In this document: positions 8,165-15,693 of the stretch, piece after piece
How positions within the stretch are numbered: the first letter of the stretch is position 1
Layout: each line of letters opens with the position of its first letter
Source: an uncultured Porphyromonadaceae bacterium
GTDB lineage: Bacteria > Bacteroidota > Bacteroidia > Bacteroidales > Muribaculaceae
Direction: 5' to 3'
Length of the DNA: 40,144 bases
NCBI GenBank assembly: GCA_947178165.1
Contig: CAMWXH010000013.1
Coordinates: 1-40,144, forward strand
Notes under the pieces: generated by a model
The model's input: the letters and a program-made list of their open reading frames with translations, nothing else
Told to the model about the DNA's origin: nothing
Database searches by the model: none
Position numbers and translations under genes: made by a program

Positions 8165-8220
8165 GTTATAGAGTTATAAGGATATAGAGTTATAAGGTTA
8201 TAGGGTTATAAGGTTATAAG
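8165..8220. repeat. Exact 8-bp-period tandem array (7 units), array E
   Basis: Seven 8-bp units start at 8165, 8173, 8181, 8189, 8197, 8205 and 8213. The units are GTTATAGA, GTTATAAG, GATATAGA, GTTATAAG, GTTATAGG, GTTATAAG and GTTATAAG. The array fills the yidD-tatD gap, leaving 10 nt before the TatD start and 7 nt after the yidD stop. A sister array is at 37967-38006. Confidence 0.9.
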
Positions 8221-8227
8221 AAATATG

Positions 8228-8437
8228 TTATGGCACGGGGTCATATCCTGAGCCACCCCATGGATGGCATCGGCTGATGCGTTTGATAGCCAGCCATAGC
8301 CCCTTTATTGGCCCATGCTTTGAAATAGCCTCTATGGCATATTGGCTGCAGGTGGGCTGATAACGGCAGGCTGCAGGGAAATGAGGGGAAATTGCTCCCT
8401 GATAGAAACGGATAAGGAGAATCATTATCTTTTTCAT
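8228..8437 (-). CDS. yidD: YidD, membrane protein insertion efficiency factor
   Basis: A 69-aa protein with the whole YidD signature: an N-terminal amphipathic segment ([13 protein letters not shown]), [14 protein letters not shown] with its cysteines, [16 protein letters not shown] and a short tail. It is a small peripheral inner-membrane protein that helps YidC/Sec insertion. Its start codon region overlaps the 3' end of rnpA by four bases (8434-8437), the usual rnpA-yidD coupling. Length is normal for the family. Nothing unusual apart from the repeat array directly downstream. Confidence 0.95.
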   Translation of the reverse strand: MKKIMILLIRFYQGAISPHFPAACRYQPTCSQYAIEAISKHGPIKGLWLAIKRISRCHPWGGSGYDPVP

Positions 8438-8910
8438 TCCCGGTTCAGTTTTTTCACCAGCCGTTCGAGGAGATTGATCATTTTTTTCTCCAAAGAGGCA
8501 TAGGTCGTGTTTTCCTCTCCAAGGAAGATGAAAGCGATTGTGACAATCCCGATATCCTCCCTGCTCTCTATAACATCTGCCAAATGTGAGCGGTTCAGGC
8601 GGTAAGCCTCGCGTATGCGTCGGCGCAACAGCACTCTATCCACCGCCCGGCGACGTTTCTTCTTGGGGATGGTCACGAGCATCTGCAATTTACCGGTGTT
8701 TTGGGGAATCCCTGCGCGGAAAGCCTGCTGAAGCTCTTCCGGTGAGAGGGCTTTCCACACGAGCCTTATAGGGAAGTCATAGATGCTTTTCCCCTCGCTG
8801 AAAAGGGAATTGACAAGATTTTTATGCCGAAGCTTCTCCGGCTTGCGCAATGTGAGCCGGCGAGAAGGCTTTTTCTCTTCATTCAAAGTTTCCATATCGT
8901 TAATCTCCAT
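8434..8910 (-). CDS. rnpA: Ribonuclease P protein component
   Basis: The 158-aa product includes the RnpA core: a central basic stretch [20 protein letters not shown] and YRLNRSHL (about residues 82-112), the counterpart of the RNR motif that contacts P RNA. It binds the RNase P RNA and assists 5' maturation of tRNAs. Two in-frame starts exist, ATG 8910 and ATG 8895 (METLNEE); I keep the longer one, which begins 9 nt after the SGNH stop. In many bacteria rnpA follows rpmH; here, as usual in Bacteroidetes, it does not, and it is followed by yidD. Confidence 0.93.
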   Translation of the reverse strand: MEINDMETLNEEKKPSRRLTLRKPEKLRHKNLVNSLFSEGKSIYDFPIRLVWKALSPEELQQAFRAGIPQNTGKLQMLVTIPKKKRRRAVDRVLLRRRIREAYRLNRSHLADVIESREDIGIVTIAFIFLGEENTTYASLEKKMINLLERLVKKLNRE

Positions 8911-8919
8911 AGCCGTGAA

Positions 8920-9636
8920 TCACTGTTGTGCGTTGCCATAATTCCCTATCGCAGGGAGGATAAGGGATTCCATAATTTCATAACCCTTTGCGTTTGGATG
9001 CACGCCGTCGTTTGAAAGATCCGCGCGGAAACTGCGTTTGTCGGGCGCAAGGAGAGAGGCGTGGTAGTCAACATACGGGATATTGAATTCATCTGCCAAA
9101 GCTATGATGTGGCGATTAAGCGACTCAATCTTCTCCGGGGCATCGGTCACATTGCGGTTCCACTTGAAACCTGCGGCCGGGAGCACTGAAGTTAGTATCA
9201 CGCCGATTCCGTTAGCACGGGCAATCTCCACCATAGAGCGGATATTGCCTATGGTCTTTTCCTCTGAATAGGGATGGGAATTTTCCGCAATATCGTTAGT
9301 TCCGCCGTTAAGCACAATGATTCGTGGCCGAAGGTTGATGGCATCCTCGCGGAATCGCGAAAGGAACTGATATGTGGTTTGTCCGGATATTCCGCGTCCC
9401 ACGAAACCGTTCGCCGAGAAGAACCCCGGGCGCATCGAAGCCCAGCTGTCGGTGATCGAATTGCCGAAGAAAATAGCGTTCACGGGTTCGGAGCCGTTCT
9501 CTTGCAAAGCCTTATTGTCGTCAGCATATCGTGCGAAATTGGCCCAGTCATTCTTCTGTCCGAGCAGCGAGAAGGGGAGAAGAGATGAGAAGAGAGAAAA
9601 AAAGATGGTAATTATAGCTTTAAATCGGTTATTCAT
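8920..9636 (-). CDS. Exported SGNH/GDSL-family hydrolase
   Basis: A 238-aa protein with a signal peptide ending near LLG/QK (residue 26). SGNH blocks are clear: FFGNSITDSW with nucleophile S60, RGISGQTT near 81-88 (oxyanion glycine), NGGTNDIAEN with N114, and the D210-x-x-H213 pair in SNDGVHPN. The enzyme is most likely a periplasmic or secreted esterase or deacetylase acting on acylated carbohydrate; the substrate cannot be read from sequence. It lies 8 nt after a GT2 glycosyltransferase gene and 9 nt before rnpA, so it appears part of the same transcript. A link to glycan acetylation with the GT2 neighbour is plausible but unproven. Confidence 0.9.
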   Translation of the reverse strand: MNNRFKAIITIFFSLFSSLLPFSLLGQKNDWANFARYADDNKALQENGSEPVNAIFFGNSITDSWASMRPGFFSANGFVGRGISGQTTYQFLSRFREDAINLRPRIIVLNGGTNDIAENSHPYSEEKTIGNIRSMVEIARANGIGVILTSVLPAAGFKWNRNVTDAPEKIESLNRHIIALADEFNIPYVDYHASLLAPDKRSFRADLSNDGVHPNAKGYEIMESLILPAIGNYGNAQQ

Positions 9637-9644
9637 AACTATGC

Positions 9645-10652
9645 TTATGATTTTTTTAAAGAAAGTATGCAGTCGAGCAGATAGGGAGGCGTGATAATAA
9701 AGAGTAGGGCGCCAAGGCGGTTCTTGAGTCTTACATTCCGGTTTTTAAGTTCCTTAAAGGCATATTGGCTTAGAAATTTACGGATTTCCGCTTTCTTTTT
9801 GCCAAAAAAGGACTTATTTATGTCATTACCTCTTTTCCATTTATCATGTATAGCCAAAAGTTGCAGCATATTGTAATTGGCCGAAAAACGCCTGTCGAGA
9901 GCGGCCTCGGCAAGTGATGGATATTTTTCTGAAAGGAGTAAGCACATTCTTTCGGTCACATCGAGCACTAACAGGCGTTCGGGGCCGAACGTATGGAGTA
10001 TGCTGCCCGCACGTTGTCTGTAAAGATATGCGGGAAGTGAAGATATGGCCACTTTTTTCGCTCTGAGAGCGATTCTGTAGAACATGTCAAGATCTTCGTA
10101 GATTTCGCCGGGATTCATTTTTAATCCGGAAAGCAATTCTTTCCGAAACAGTTTTCCCCCCAATGACGAGTTAACCCCTTTCTGATATAGGCTCTCCCTG
10201 ACTGTTTCAATACCGTTGGAAATTCTGACCGATTTTTTGCTATGCGATTTTTTGCGGTTGCAATTATCAATTGCTTTATCTTCCTTTCCATCGGGAAACA
10301 TGATGAATCCTCCGCAAGCCATATCAGCTCCTGTCTCGTCAATCAGTTTCAGCAGATGTTCAAGATTCCATGCAGGCCATATATCATCGCTGTCAAGAAA
10401 AGCGGCCAGTTCGCCACGTGCTTCCGAAATGCCGAGGTTGCGCACATTGGCCACTCCTTGATGATGTGTCCTGACAAGCCTTATCCTTGAATCAGTGGCG
10501 GCAAAGAGTGATATTATGGAGGCCGAGTTGTCGGTGCTCCCATCGTCAATGGCAATAAGTTCCCAATCGGTCATTGTCTGTGCAATGACCGATTTTATTG
10601 ACGCTTCAAGCCAAGGCGCACTATTATATGTCGGCATTATTATACTTATCAT
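9645..10652 (-). CDS. Family 2 glycosyltransferase
   Basis: The 335-aa protein starts with the GT-A fold signature MISIIMPTYNSAPWLEASI, then DDGSTD at 36-41 and the metal/nucleotide motif DSDD at 87-90. The acceptor half contains EIYEDLDMFYRIALRA (an ED motif typical of GT2 enzymes near residue 183) and a YRQRAGSI segment. It should transfer a sugar from a nucleotide-sugar donor onto a surface glycan in the cytoplasm; donor and acceptor are unknown. It is the first gene of the long minus-strand run. A -7 box (10697-10704) lies 45 bp upstream. A lone glycosyltransferase in front of rnpA-yidD is an unusual neighbour. Confidence 0.92.
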   Translation of the reverse strand: MISIIMPTYNSAPWLEASIKSVIAQTMTDWELIAIDDGSTDNSASIISLFAATDSRIRLVRTHHQGVANVRNLGISEARGELAAFLDSDDIWPAWNLEHLLKLIDETGADMACGGFIMFPDGKEDKAIDNCNRKKSHSKKSVRISNGIETVRESLYQKGVNSSLGGKLFRKELLSGLKMNPGEIYEDLDMFYRIALRAKKVAISSLPAYLYRQRAGSILHTFGPERLLVLDVTERMCLLLSEKYPSLAEAALDRRFSANYNMLQLLAIHDKWKRGNDINKSFFGKKKAEIRKFLSQYAFKELKNRNVRLKNRLGALLFIITPPYLLDCILSLKKS

Positions 10653-10696
10653 CGAAATAAGTAGGTTTTGGAACTCTATCGACCTGTGAGAAACTA

Positions 10697-10704
10697 CAAA
10701 AATA
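10697..10704 (-). promoter_or_regulatory. Candidate -7 box for the GT2-to-porX transcript
   Basis: Read on the minus strand this is TATTTTTG, a match to TAnnTTTG. No clear TTTG lies at the -33 distance, only a T-rich stretch. It is placed about 45 bp before the GT2 start codon. Confidence 0.4.
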
Positions 10705-10803
10705 TAAAAAAATGATGAGAAAACGATATTATTCTGTCAGATAAAGGGGAGGTAAAATAAATAAATCTTAAAAAATGCTGATATGTGCAGAAGATTTTCT
10801 AAT

Positions 10804-10836
10804 TTTACAAGCTGAAATATAAATTTACAGGCTGAA
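10804..10836. repeat. Two 13-bp direct repeats 20 bp apart upstream of the PCMD gene
   Basis: TTTACAAGCTGAA (10804-10816) and TTTACAGGCTGAA (10824-10836) differ at one base and are spaced by exactly 20 bp, about two helical turns. They sit 34 bp before the PCMD start codon. This is consistent with a regulator binding site, but also with a chance duplication. Confidence 0.5.
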
Positions 10837-10869
10837 TAAACAGAGACACAACCAAAATCAGATAAGTAG

Positions 10870-11856
10870 ATGAGCTTGCGTGATAAAATATCAGGGAAAG
10901 GATTGTTTAGAAATATTTTAGCATCTGTGCTGGCTTTTTCGGTCCTAATGCCGGCCTTGGCACTTCGCCTTGAGCCTATAAAATATGGGGATTTTTCAAA
11001 TTGGGTTACGCGCAATATAAATGAATCCAAGGTGATCGGAGGAAAAACCAAGACAGTTTATGCCATAGGGCCTACCAAGACTATCAACGGCAACACGGCC
11101 TATTCCAATCAAGGGGGCTGTCCTTGGTCAACGAGCAACGTTTATGCCAAGGTGATGGGTGTGGTGAAAGGTTCTAACTCCGTCTCTCCTGCCATCCTGA
11201 ACGGCAATAAGGTTGCCAAACTTGAAACCAAGATGGAGGAGGTGAAGGTAGCGGGGCTGCTGAATATGGATGTGATGGTGGCAGGTTCGATATTTTTAGG
11301 AAGAATGTTCGAGCCAATCTCTTCCACCAAGACCCCATTCTCCAAGATGGAGATGGGTATGCCCTACACAAAACGCCCCGTGGCGTTGGTGTTCGACTAT
11401 AAGGTTGATATGCCGGCGGCTAATACAAGAATAAAGGCCACCGGATTTGGCGGAAAGAAAACCCTTCAGGGTCGCGACAACGCCGAGGTATATGTCCTGC
11501 TGCAGAAACGTTGGGAGGATGAGAAAGGGAACATCTATGCTCACCGTGTCGGCACCGGGCGCGAACGATATTCCAAGAGTGTGCCCTGGACCAAGGGGCA
11601 TCAGTTGAAGATACAATATGGAGATATAACCAAAAAACCGGGCTATAAGGCATACATGGGCCTTCTTGATGGCAACAAGGCTTATTACGCTCGCAATTCA
11701 AAAGGGAAGATGGTGCCCGTGCATGAAGTAGGGTGGGCTTCTCCTGATGAAACTCCCACCCACGTGCTGGTTATGGCAAGCTCCTCTTGTGGAGAGCCTT
11801 TCATCGGCACAGAGGGCTTGGCATTATATATAGACAACATAGCCTTTGGCTTTTAG
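10870..11856 (+). CDS. Exported PCMD-domain protein
   Basis: A 328-aa protein with an N-terminal hydrophobic export segment (LFRNILASVLAFSVLMPALA, about 12-31). It matches the PCMD (putative carbohydrate metabolism domain) family as found in Bacteroidales surface proteins: DFSNWVTRNINESKVIGG near the N-terminus, RPVALVFDYKVDMP in the middle and a C-terminal THVLVMASSSCGEPFIGTEG followed by LYIDNIAF. The domain is thought to be a beta-sandwich carbohydrate-binding unit. No enzyme motif is visible. It is monocistronic by appearance: the upstream neighbour is divergent and a repeat-filled gap separates it from dapB. Family recognition is good; the bound ligand is unknown. Confidence 0.75.
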   Translation: MSLRDKISGKGLFRNILASVLAFSVLMPALALRLEPIKYGDFSNWVTRNINESKVIGGKTKTVYAIGPTKTINGNTAYSNQGGCPWSTSNVYAKVMGVVKGSNSVSPAILNGNKVAKLETKMEEVKVAGLLNMDVMVAGSIFLGRMFEPISSTKTPFSKMEMGMPYTKRPVALVFDYKVDMPAANTRIKATGFGGKKTLQGRDNAEVYVLLQKRWEDEKGNIYAHRVGTGRERYSKSVPWTKGHQLKIQYGDITKKPGYKAYMGLLDGNKAYYARNSKGKMVPVHEVGWASPDETPTHVLVMASSSCGEPFIGTEGLALYIDNIAFGF

Positions 11857-11871
11857 CCGAACGCTAATAAC

Positions 11872-11967
11872 GGCATCATGATGAAACATGATAAGTCATG
11901 ATGCAATATGATTAAGAAAAGGGCATCATGATGAAACAAGATTCAACATGATGCATCATGATTAAAA
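11872..11967. repeat. CATGATG-rich intergenic repeat, site B (two tandem copies)
   Basis: The 17-mer GGCATCATGATGAAACA occurs at 11872-11888 and again at 11922-11938, 50 bp apart. The second copy ends in AACATGATGCATCATGATTA (11945-11964), which recurs with one mismatch at 37334-37353. It fills most of the 120-bp gap between the PCMD gene and dapB and is rich in self-complementary CATGATG/CATCATG. Confidence 0.8.
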
Positions 11968-11976
11968 ATTAGATTT

Positions 11977-12720
11977 ATGAAAATAGCATTGATAGGATAT
12001 GGCAAGATGGGCCATATCATCGAGAATATAGCGAAATCGCGTGGTCACGAAATAGTGAGCATAATCGATATGCACAACCCGGAGGAATTTGACTCAGATA
12101 AGTTCCGTTCGGCAGATGTAGCAATAGAGTTTACAATCCCCACGAGTGCCGAGGGGAATGTGAGGAGATGTTTCGAGGCGGGCGTGCCAGTTGTGAGCGG
12201 CACCACAGCATGGAACGACGCTCTCCCTGCAATGAAGGAATTGTGCGACGAGGGGAAAGGCACCCTGCTATGGGCTTCCAACTTCTCGGTAGGCGTTAAT
12301 ATATTCAAAGCTGTGAACCGCTATCTTGCGCGCCTGATGAACGCCTTCCCACAATACACTCCGCACATGGTGGAGACTCACCATATACATAAGCTCGACC
12401 ATCCGTCTGGAACCGCGGTCACTCTTGCTGAGGAACTCATAGAGGAGAGCAATCGCGTCAATTCCTGGGCTGAACCCGAAGAGGGGAAGACGCTGGCTGA
12501 AGATGTGCTGGAGATTGACCATATCAGGAGCGGTGAAGTGCCGGGCATTCACACAATCGTATGGGACTCCGAACAGGACAGCATATCCATAACGCATTCT
12601 GCAAAGACACGCGAAGGTTTTGCAATGGGTGCGGTACTGGCCGGCGAATGGCTTGCCGGAAAAAAAGGGTTCCGCACCATCGACGAGATGTTCGGTGACC
12701 TTATAAATGGTTCTAAATAA
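11977..12720 (+). CDS. dapB: 4-hydroxy-tetrahydrodipicolinate reductase
   Basis: The 247-aa protein carries the N-terminal dinucleotide-binding motif ALIGYGKMGHII (4-15), the SGTTAW loop at 74-79 and the catalytic/substrate signature ETHHIHKLDHPSGTA at 133-147. The catalytic histidine is at 135/136, the lysine at 139 and the PSGTA substrate loop at 143-147. It reduces hydroxy-tetrahydrodipicolinate in the diaminopimelate/lysine pathway, feeding peptidoglycan synthesis. It leads a plus-strand cluster with lepB 14 bp downstream. Length is typical of the short Bacteroidetes form. Confidence 0.96.
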   Translation: MKIALIGYGKMGHIIENIAKSRGHEIVSIIDMHNPEEFDSDKFRSADVAIEFTIPTSAEGNVRRCFEAGVPVVSGTTAWNDALPAMKELCDEGKGTLLWASNFSVGVNIFKAVNRYLARLMNAFPQYTPHMVETHHIHKLDHPSGTAVTLAEELIEESNRVNSWAEPEEGKTLAEDVLEIDHIRSGEVPGIHTIVWDSEQDSISITHSAKTREGFAMGAVLAGEWLAGKKGFRTIDEMFGDLINGSK

Positions 12721-12734
12721 CAATTCATTAGCGG

Positions 12735-14180
12735 ATGGAAACAAATAAAAAAGAGGAGCCTCTGAGGCGCCTCAGCTTCAAGGAACGTATCAAAAAAGTC
12801 AAGACCACCCGCTGGATACGCTTCGCCGTTGTCTCGGCAGTCTATATTTTCTGGGTTATCCTTATGGGTAATCCATGGCTTCTTTTCGGGTGGCTCATTC
12901 TTGCAGATATCTACATCACCGATATTTGCGACTGGGGATGGTGGAAACGCCGGAAAGGTATGCAACGCACAGTGATGGCCTGGGTCGATGCTATTGTATA
13001 TGCCCTGGTCCTGATATATTTCGTGTTTGCTTTCATCGGGCAACAGTATGAGATTCCCTCATCGAGTCTTGAAAAGACACTCCTTGTGGGCGACCGCCTT
13101 TGGGTGGATAAAGCCACATTCGGTGCGCGGGTGCCACAGACTCCGCTCCATTTCCCGCTTGCGCAGCACACGATGCCGATCCTGAACACCAAAAGCTATA
13201 TAGAGAATCCTCAGCTCAGCTATCACAGGTTGCCCGGCTTGCGTTCCATAGAGCGTGGCGACATAGTGGTGTTCAATTATCCGCAAGGCGACACGGTGGC
13301 TGTGAAGATCCCTAATCCTGACTATTACCAGATAAGCTACGAATTGAAGAAGAACGGGGTGGATAATCCCCTTGCCTATATCAAGAGCAATCCGCAGATG
13401 TTCGGGGAGGTGGTGGTGCGCCCTGTTGACCGCAGGGAGAATTACGTGAAACGCACCATAGGGCTTCCCGGAGAACGCATAAAGATTGTAGATGACGTGA
13501 TCTATATCAATGGTCAAGCCATCAAAGAGCCTGAGAATGTGCAGTATAACTATATAGTGCCGGTGTCGGGTAATATTTCGGAGGAGAAATGGAAAGAACT
13601 CGGAGTGCGTCTTGAAGATGTAGGGAATGCCCCTGAATATAATGAGAGTGCCGGCTTCCGCTACTATAACATACCTCTCACCAAGGCCATGAAGGCTGAG
13701 ATAGAGAAATGGCCTGAAGTTGTGGGTCCGCTCATTGCCGAAAGCGAAAGCGGGTTCTATGACCTCGGCAACGTGTTCCCTCTCGGCAATGATTATGGGT
13801 GGACTCGCACCAATATGGGGGAGTTCTGGATTCCGAAGCGCGGAGCCACATTGCATCTCACAAAAGAGAATTATCCAATTTATGAGAGGGCTATACGCAC
13901 TTACGAAGGGAACGACCTTAAGATGACAGCCGATGGCAAGATATTCATCAATGGCAAGGAAACTGAATATTACACCTTCAAGATGGACTACTACTGGATG
14001 CAGGGTGACAACCGCGACCGCTCTGCCGATAGCCGTTACTGGGGTTTTGTGCCCGAAGACCACGTTGTCGGTGAGCCTGTGTTCGTGATCCTTTCGCTTG
14101 ACAGCGACCGCGGCCTCTTTGACGGCAAGATACGCTGGAACCGCATCTTCAAGAAACCGAATCCCGACGGCAACCTATGA
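12735..14180 (+). CDS. lepB: Signal peptidase I
   Basis: A 481-aa S26-family peptidase. Two N-terminal hydrophobic segments (about 31-61 and 82-102) anchor it in the inner membrane. The catalytic serine is S111 in EIPSSSLEKTLLVGD, the general-base lysine is K238 in YVKRTIGLPGER, and the C-terminal MQGDNRDRSADSRYWGFVP box is intact. It cleaves Sec signal peptides, so it is needed for the soluble exported proteins here. Large insertions between the boxes (about 130-230 and 265-410) make it far longer than the E. coli enzyme, but long forms are usual in Bacteroidales. Its last codons overlap the start of the WbqC-like gene (ATGA, 14177-14180). Confidence 0.95.
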   Translation: METNKKEEPLRRLSFKERIKKVKTTRWIRFAVVSAVYIFWVILMGNPWLLFGWLILADIYITDICDWGWWKRRKGMQRTVMAWVDAIVYALVLIYFVFAFIGQQYEIPSSSLEKTLLVGDRLWVDKATFGARVPQTPLHFPLAQHTMPILNTKSYIENPQLSYHRLPGLRSIERGDIVVFNYPQGDTVAVKIPNPDYYQISYELKKNGVDNPLAYIKSNPQMFGEVVVRPVDRRENYVKRTIGLPGERIKIVDDVIYINGQAIKEPENVQYNYIVPVSGNISEEKWKELGVRLEDVGNAPEYNESAGFRYYNIPLTKAMKAEIEKWPEVVGPLIAESESGFYDLGNVFPLGNDYGWTRTNMGEFWIPKRGATLHLTKENYPIYERAIRTYEGNDLKMTADGKIFINGKETEYYTFKMDYYWMQGDNRDRSADSRYWGFVPEDHVVGEPVFVILSLDSDRGLFDGKIRWNRIFKKPNPDGNL

Positions 14181-14710
14181 TCCCATTCGCAGCGTCTGCC
14201 CAAAGATATTCCGGCTGGCTCCGCACCCTTTCAAAAGAGGAAGCGTTCCCCTCTGTCAAAGGTAAGGAGCAGGCAAGGACCTTGATTGACGGCGAGATAA
14301 TGCTGAGTGTGCCCGTAGTGGGAGGCGCATCAAGGTTAAAACGCGATTGCGGGCCCGATGTCATGATTTCCGATCATGGCCGGTGGCAGGATGTGCATCT
14401 TGGAGCAATAAAAGCCGTTTATGGAAAAACTCCATATTTCCCGCATCTTTTCCCGGAGATTGAGAAAATATATAGGGAGCGAAGCAGCGGGAGCCTTGAG
14501 GAATTCAATCTGGCTCTGCATCAACTCGCGTTGCATTGGCTCGGATTGGATGAAGAGGGGTTCGTAGAGGAGATTCTGAGGCTGTCACCTGATAAAAAAA
14601 GCCTTTTGGGGAGGCTTGCAGAGGAGAACCGGAAAGATATTGACATGAGCCATTCAATATTCGGGTTATTGTTCCGTTTAGGAAGAGAGGGAGTGCTTGC
14701 ATTATTATAA
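14177..14710 (+). CDS. WbqC-like family protein
   Basis: A 177-aa protein whose middle segment WQDVHLGAIKAVYGKTPYFPHLF followed by PEIEKIYRERSSGSLEEFNLAL is typical of the WbqC family (named for an O-antigen locus gene; biochemical role not settled). It overlaps the lepB stop by four bases, as expected for the dapB-lepB-wbqC arrangement I recall from Bacteroidales. Compared with my expectation of about 200 residues starting with a STAYLPP-type strand, the N-terminus here begins late (IPFAASAQRYSGWLRT), so it may be shortened or divergent. No upstream in-frame start is possible without running deep into lepB. Family call moderate. Confidence 0.7.
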   Translation: MIPFAASAQRYSGWLRTLSKEEAFPSVKGKEQARTLIDGEIMLSVPVVGGASRLKRDCGPDVMISDHGRWQDVHLGAIKAVYGKTPYFPHLFPEIEKIYRERSSGSLEEFNLALHQLALHWLGLDEEGFVEEILRLSPDKKSLLGRLAEENRKDIDMSHSIFGLLFRLGREGVLALL

Positions 14711-14741
14711 TTTTAGCACTATTATAATTAGGGAAGATAAG

Positions 14742-15368
14742 ATGGAACGGATAATAAAGATAATAATCATGCTTGCCGCCGCGACAATGGCTTCTATTGC
14801 GAGCCATGCCGAGGAGGTGCCCGATATGCCGTTGCAGGTTAAATATGTGAAGGGGTATTCCTATATAGTTGATGAGTATGGCGATAAGTGCCGTTACACT
14901 TTCCTTCGCGACCTCTATGTCTTCCCTCCCATAAAATTCAAGGACAAGAAGGAGGAGGAGTTTTATTGGCGCACTGTGAGGGATGTCCGCAAGACCCTTC
15001 CCTATGCCAAGCTTGCATTCGCTACCCTTTGCGAGACATACGAATATATCCAGACAATTCCCGACAAGAAAGCACGCGAAAAGCATCTCAAAACCCTTGA
15101 GAAAGATATTTTCGAGCAATATAAGCCTGTGGTGAAGCACATGACAAAGAATCAGGGGAAGATAATGCTCAAGCTAATCAACCGGGAAACAGACCAGACC
15201 TCATTCAACATCGTGAAAGCATTCTTAGGGAGTTTCCGCGCCGGTTTCTGGCAGACTTTCGGCCGCTTCTTCGGGATGAACATGAAATCCGGTTTTCATC
15301 CCGACAAGAACCGTGAGGACGCCATAATAGAGAGGATTGCCTGCCTGATTGAGCAGGGGGCACTCTGA
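14742..15368 (+). CDS. Exported DUF4294-domain protein
   Basis: I place the start at ATG 14742 (MERIIKIIIMLAAATMASIA, a signal peptide ending near SHA), not at the in-frame TTG 14697, which lies inside the preceding gene. The 208-aa product has the DUF4294 features RYTFLRDLYVFPPIKFKDKKEEEFYWRTVRDV (abridged: RDLYVFPP then EEFYWRTVRDVRKTLPYAK) and a helical, basic C-terminal half with FNIVKAFLGSFRAGFWQTF. It is widely found in Bacteroidetes with no established function. It is probably the last gene of the dapB operon, 31 bp after the WbqC-like gene. It is likely periplasmic. Confidence 0.72.
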   Translation: MERIIKIIIMLAAATMASIASHAEEVPDMPLQVKYVKGYSYIVDEYGDKCRYTFLRDLYVFPPIKFKDKKEEEFYWRTVRDVRKTLPYAKLAFATLCETYEYIQTIPDKKAREKHLKTLEKDIFEQYKPVVKHMTKNQGKIMLKLINRETDQTSFNIVKAFLGSFRAGFWQTFGRFFGMNMKSGFHPDKNREDAIIERIACLIEQGAL

Positions 15369-15690
15369 ATGTGGAACGGGGCACATTATTGCCGAATAAG
15401 GAATTAAAAATAGGTAAAAAGAAATTTTTAAGTTGTGTATTAAAATGCCTATCGGGGGGGGTAAATGGATAAAACCAGTTAAAAGAGGGGAGTTTAAGGA
15501 AAATATAGGATAAAATGTATTGCGGATTGAATTATTATGCTTACCTTTGCAAAAACCGTATAGAGTAATTTTTTCTTTTTTACATTAGTAAATTAGTTTA
15601 AACAGCTTCAATAGGTGCGATATTTTATAAACATTAGTGAATAAAGAATCTACAAACTTATTCATACCTTTTAACTTTTAGACTTACGTA
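15369..15690 (+). promoter_or_regulatory. Regulatory gap upstream of the fimbrial operon
   Basis: This 322-bp gap holds a run of eight G (15454-15461), a near-consensus promoter (15520-15549) and a leader of about 140 nt before the first fimbrial gene. In the leader ACATTAGT occurs at 15581 and again near 15632. I see no strong inverted repeats flanking the promoter and no terminator for the upstream operon. Confidence 0.6.
15520..15549 (+). promoter_or_regulatory. Near-consensus Bacteroidetes promoter of the fimbrial operon
   Basis: TTG at 15520-15522 and TACCTTTG at 15542-15549 are separated by exactly 19 bp. They fit the TTTG-N19-TAnnTTTG housekeeping sigma consensus, with only the first T of the -33 box missing. 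Transcription would begin near 15555. Confidence 0.75.
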
Positions 15691-15693
15691 GTG

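Noticed and set aside
8165..8220. CRISPR-like or telomere repeat
   Set aside because: The 8-bp unit has no spacers, so it is not CRISPR; the gene context is chromosomal, so it is not a telomere.
13059..14063. A 334-codon minus-strand open frame inside lepB
   Set aside because: Antisense to a clear signal peptidase with intact catalytic boxes; no recognisable domain or start signal.
12735..14180. Signal peptidase I looking over-long, as if fused to another domain
   Set aside because: Long insertions between the S26 boxes are normal for Bacteroidales LepB; all catalytic segments are in order.
14697..14741. TTG start for the DUF4294 protein
   Set aside because: It lies inside the end of the WbqC-like gene, and the signal peptide begins at ATG 14742.
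15369..15690. Invertible (phase-variable) fimbrial promoter
   Set aside because: I found no pair of inverted repeats flanking the promoter and no recombinase gene beside it.
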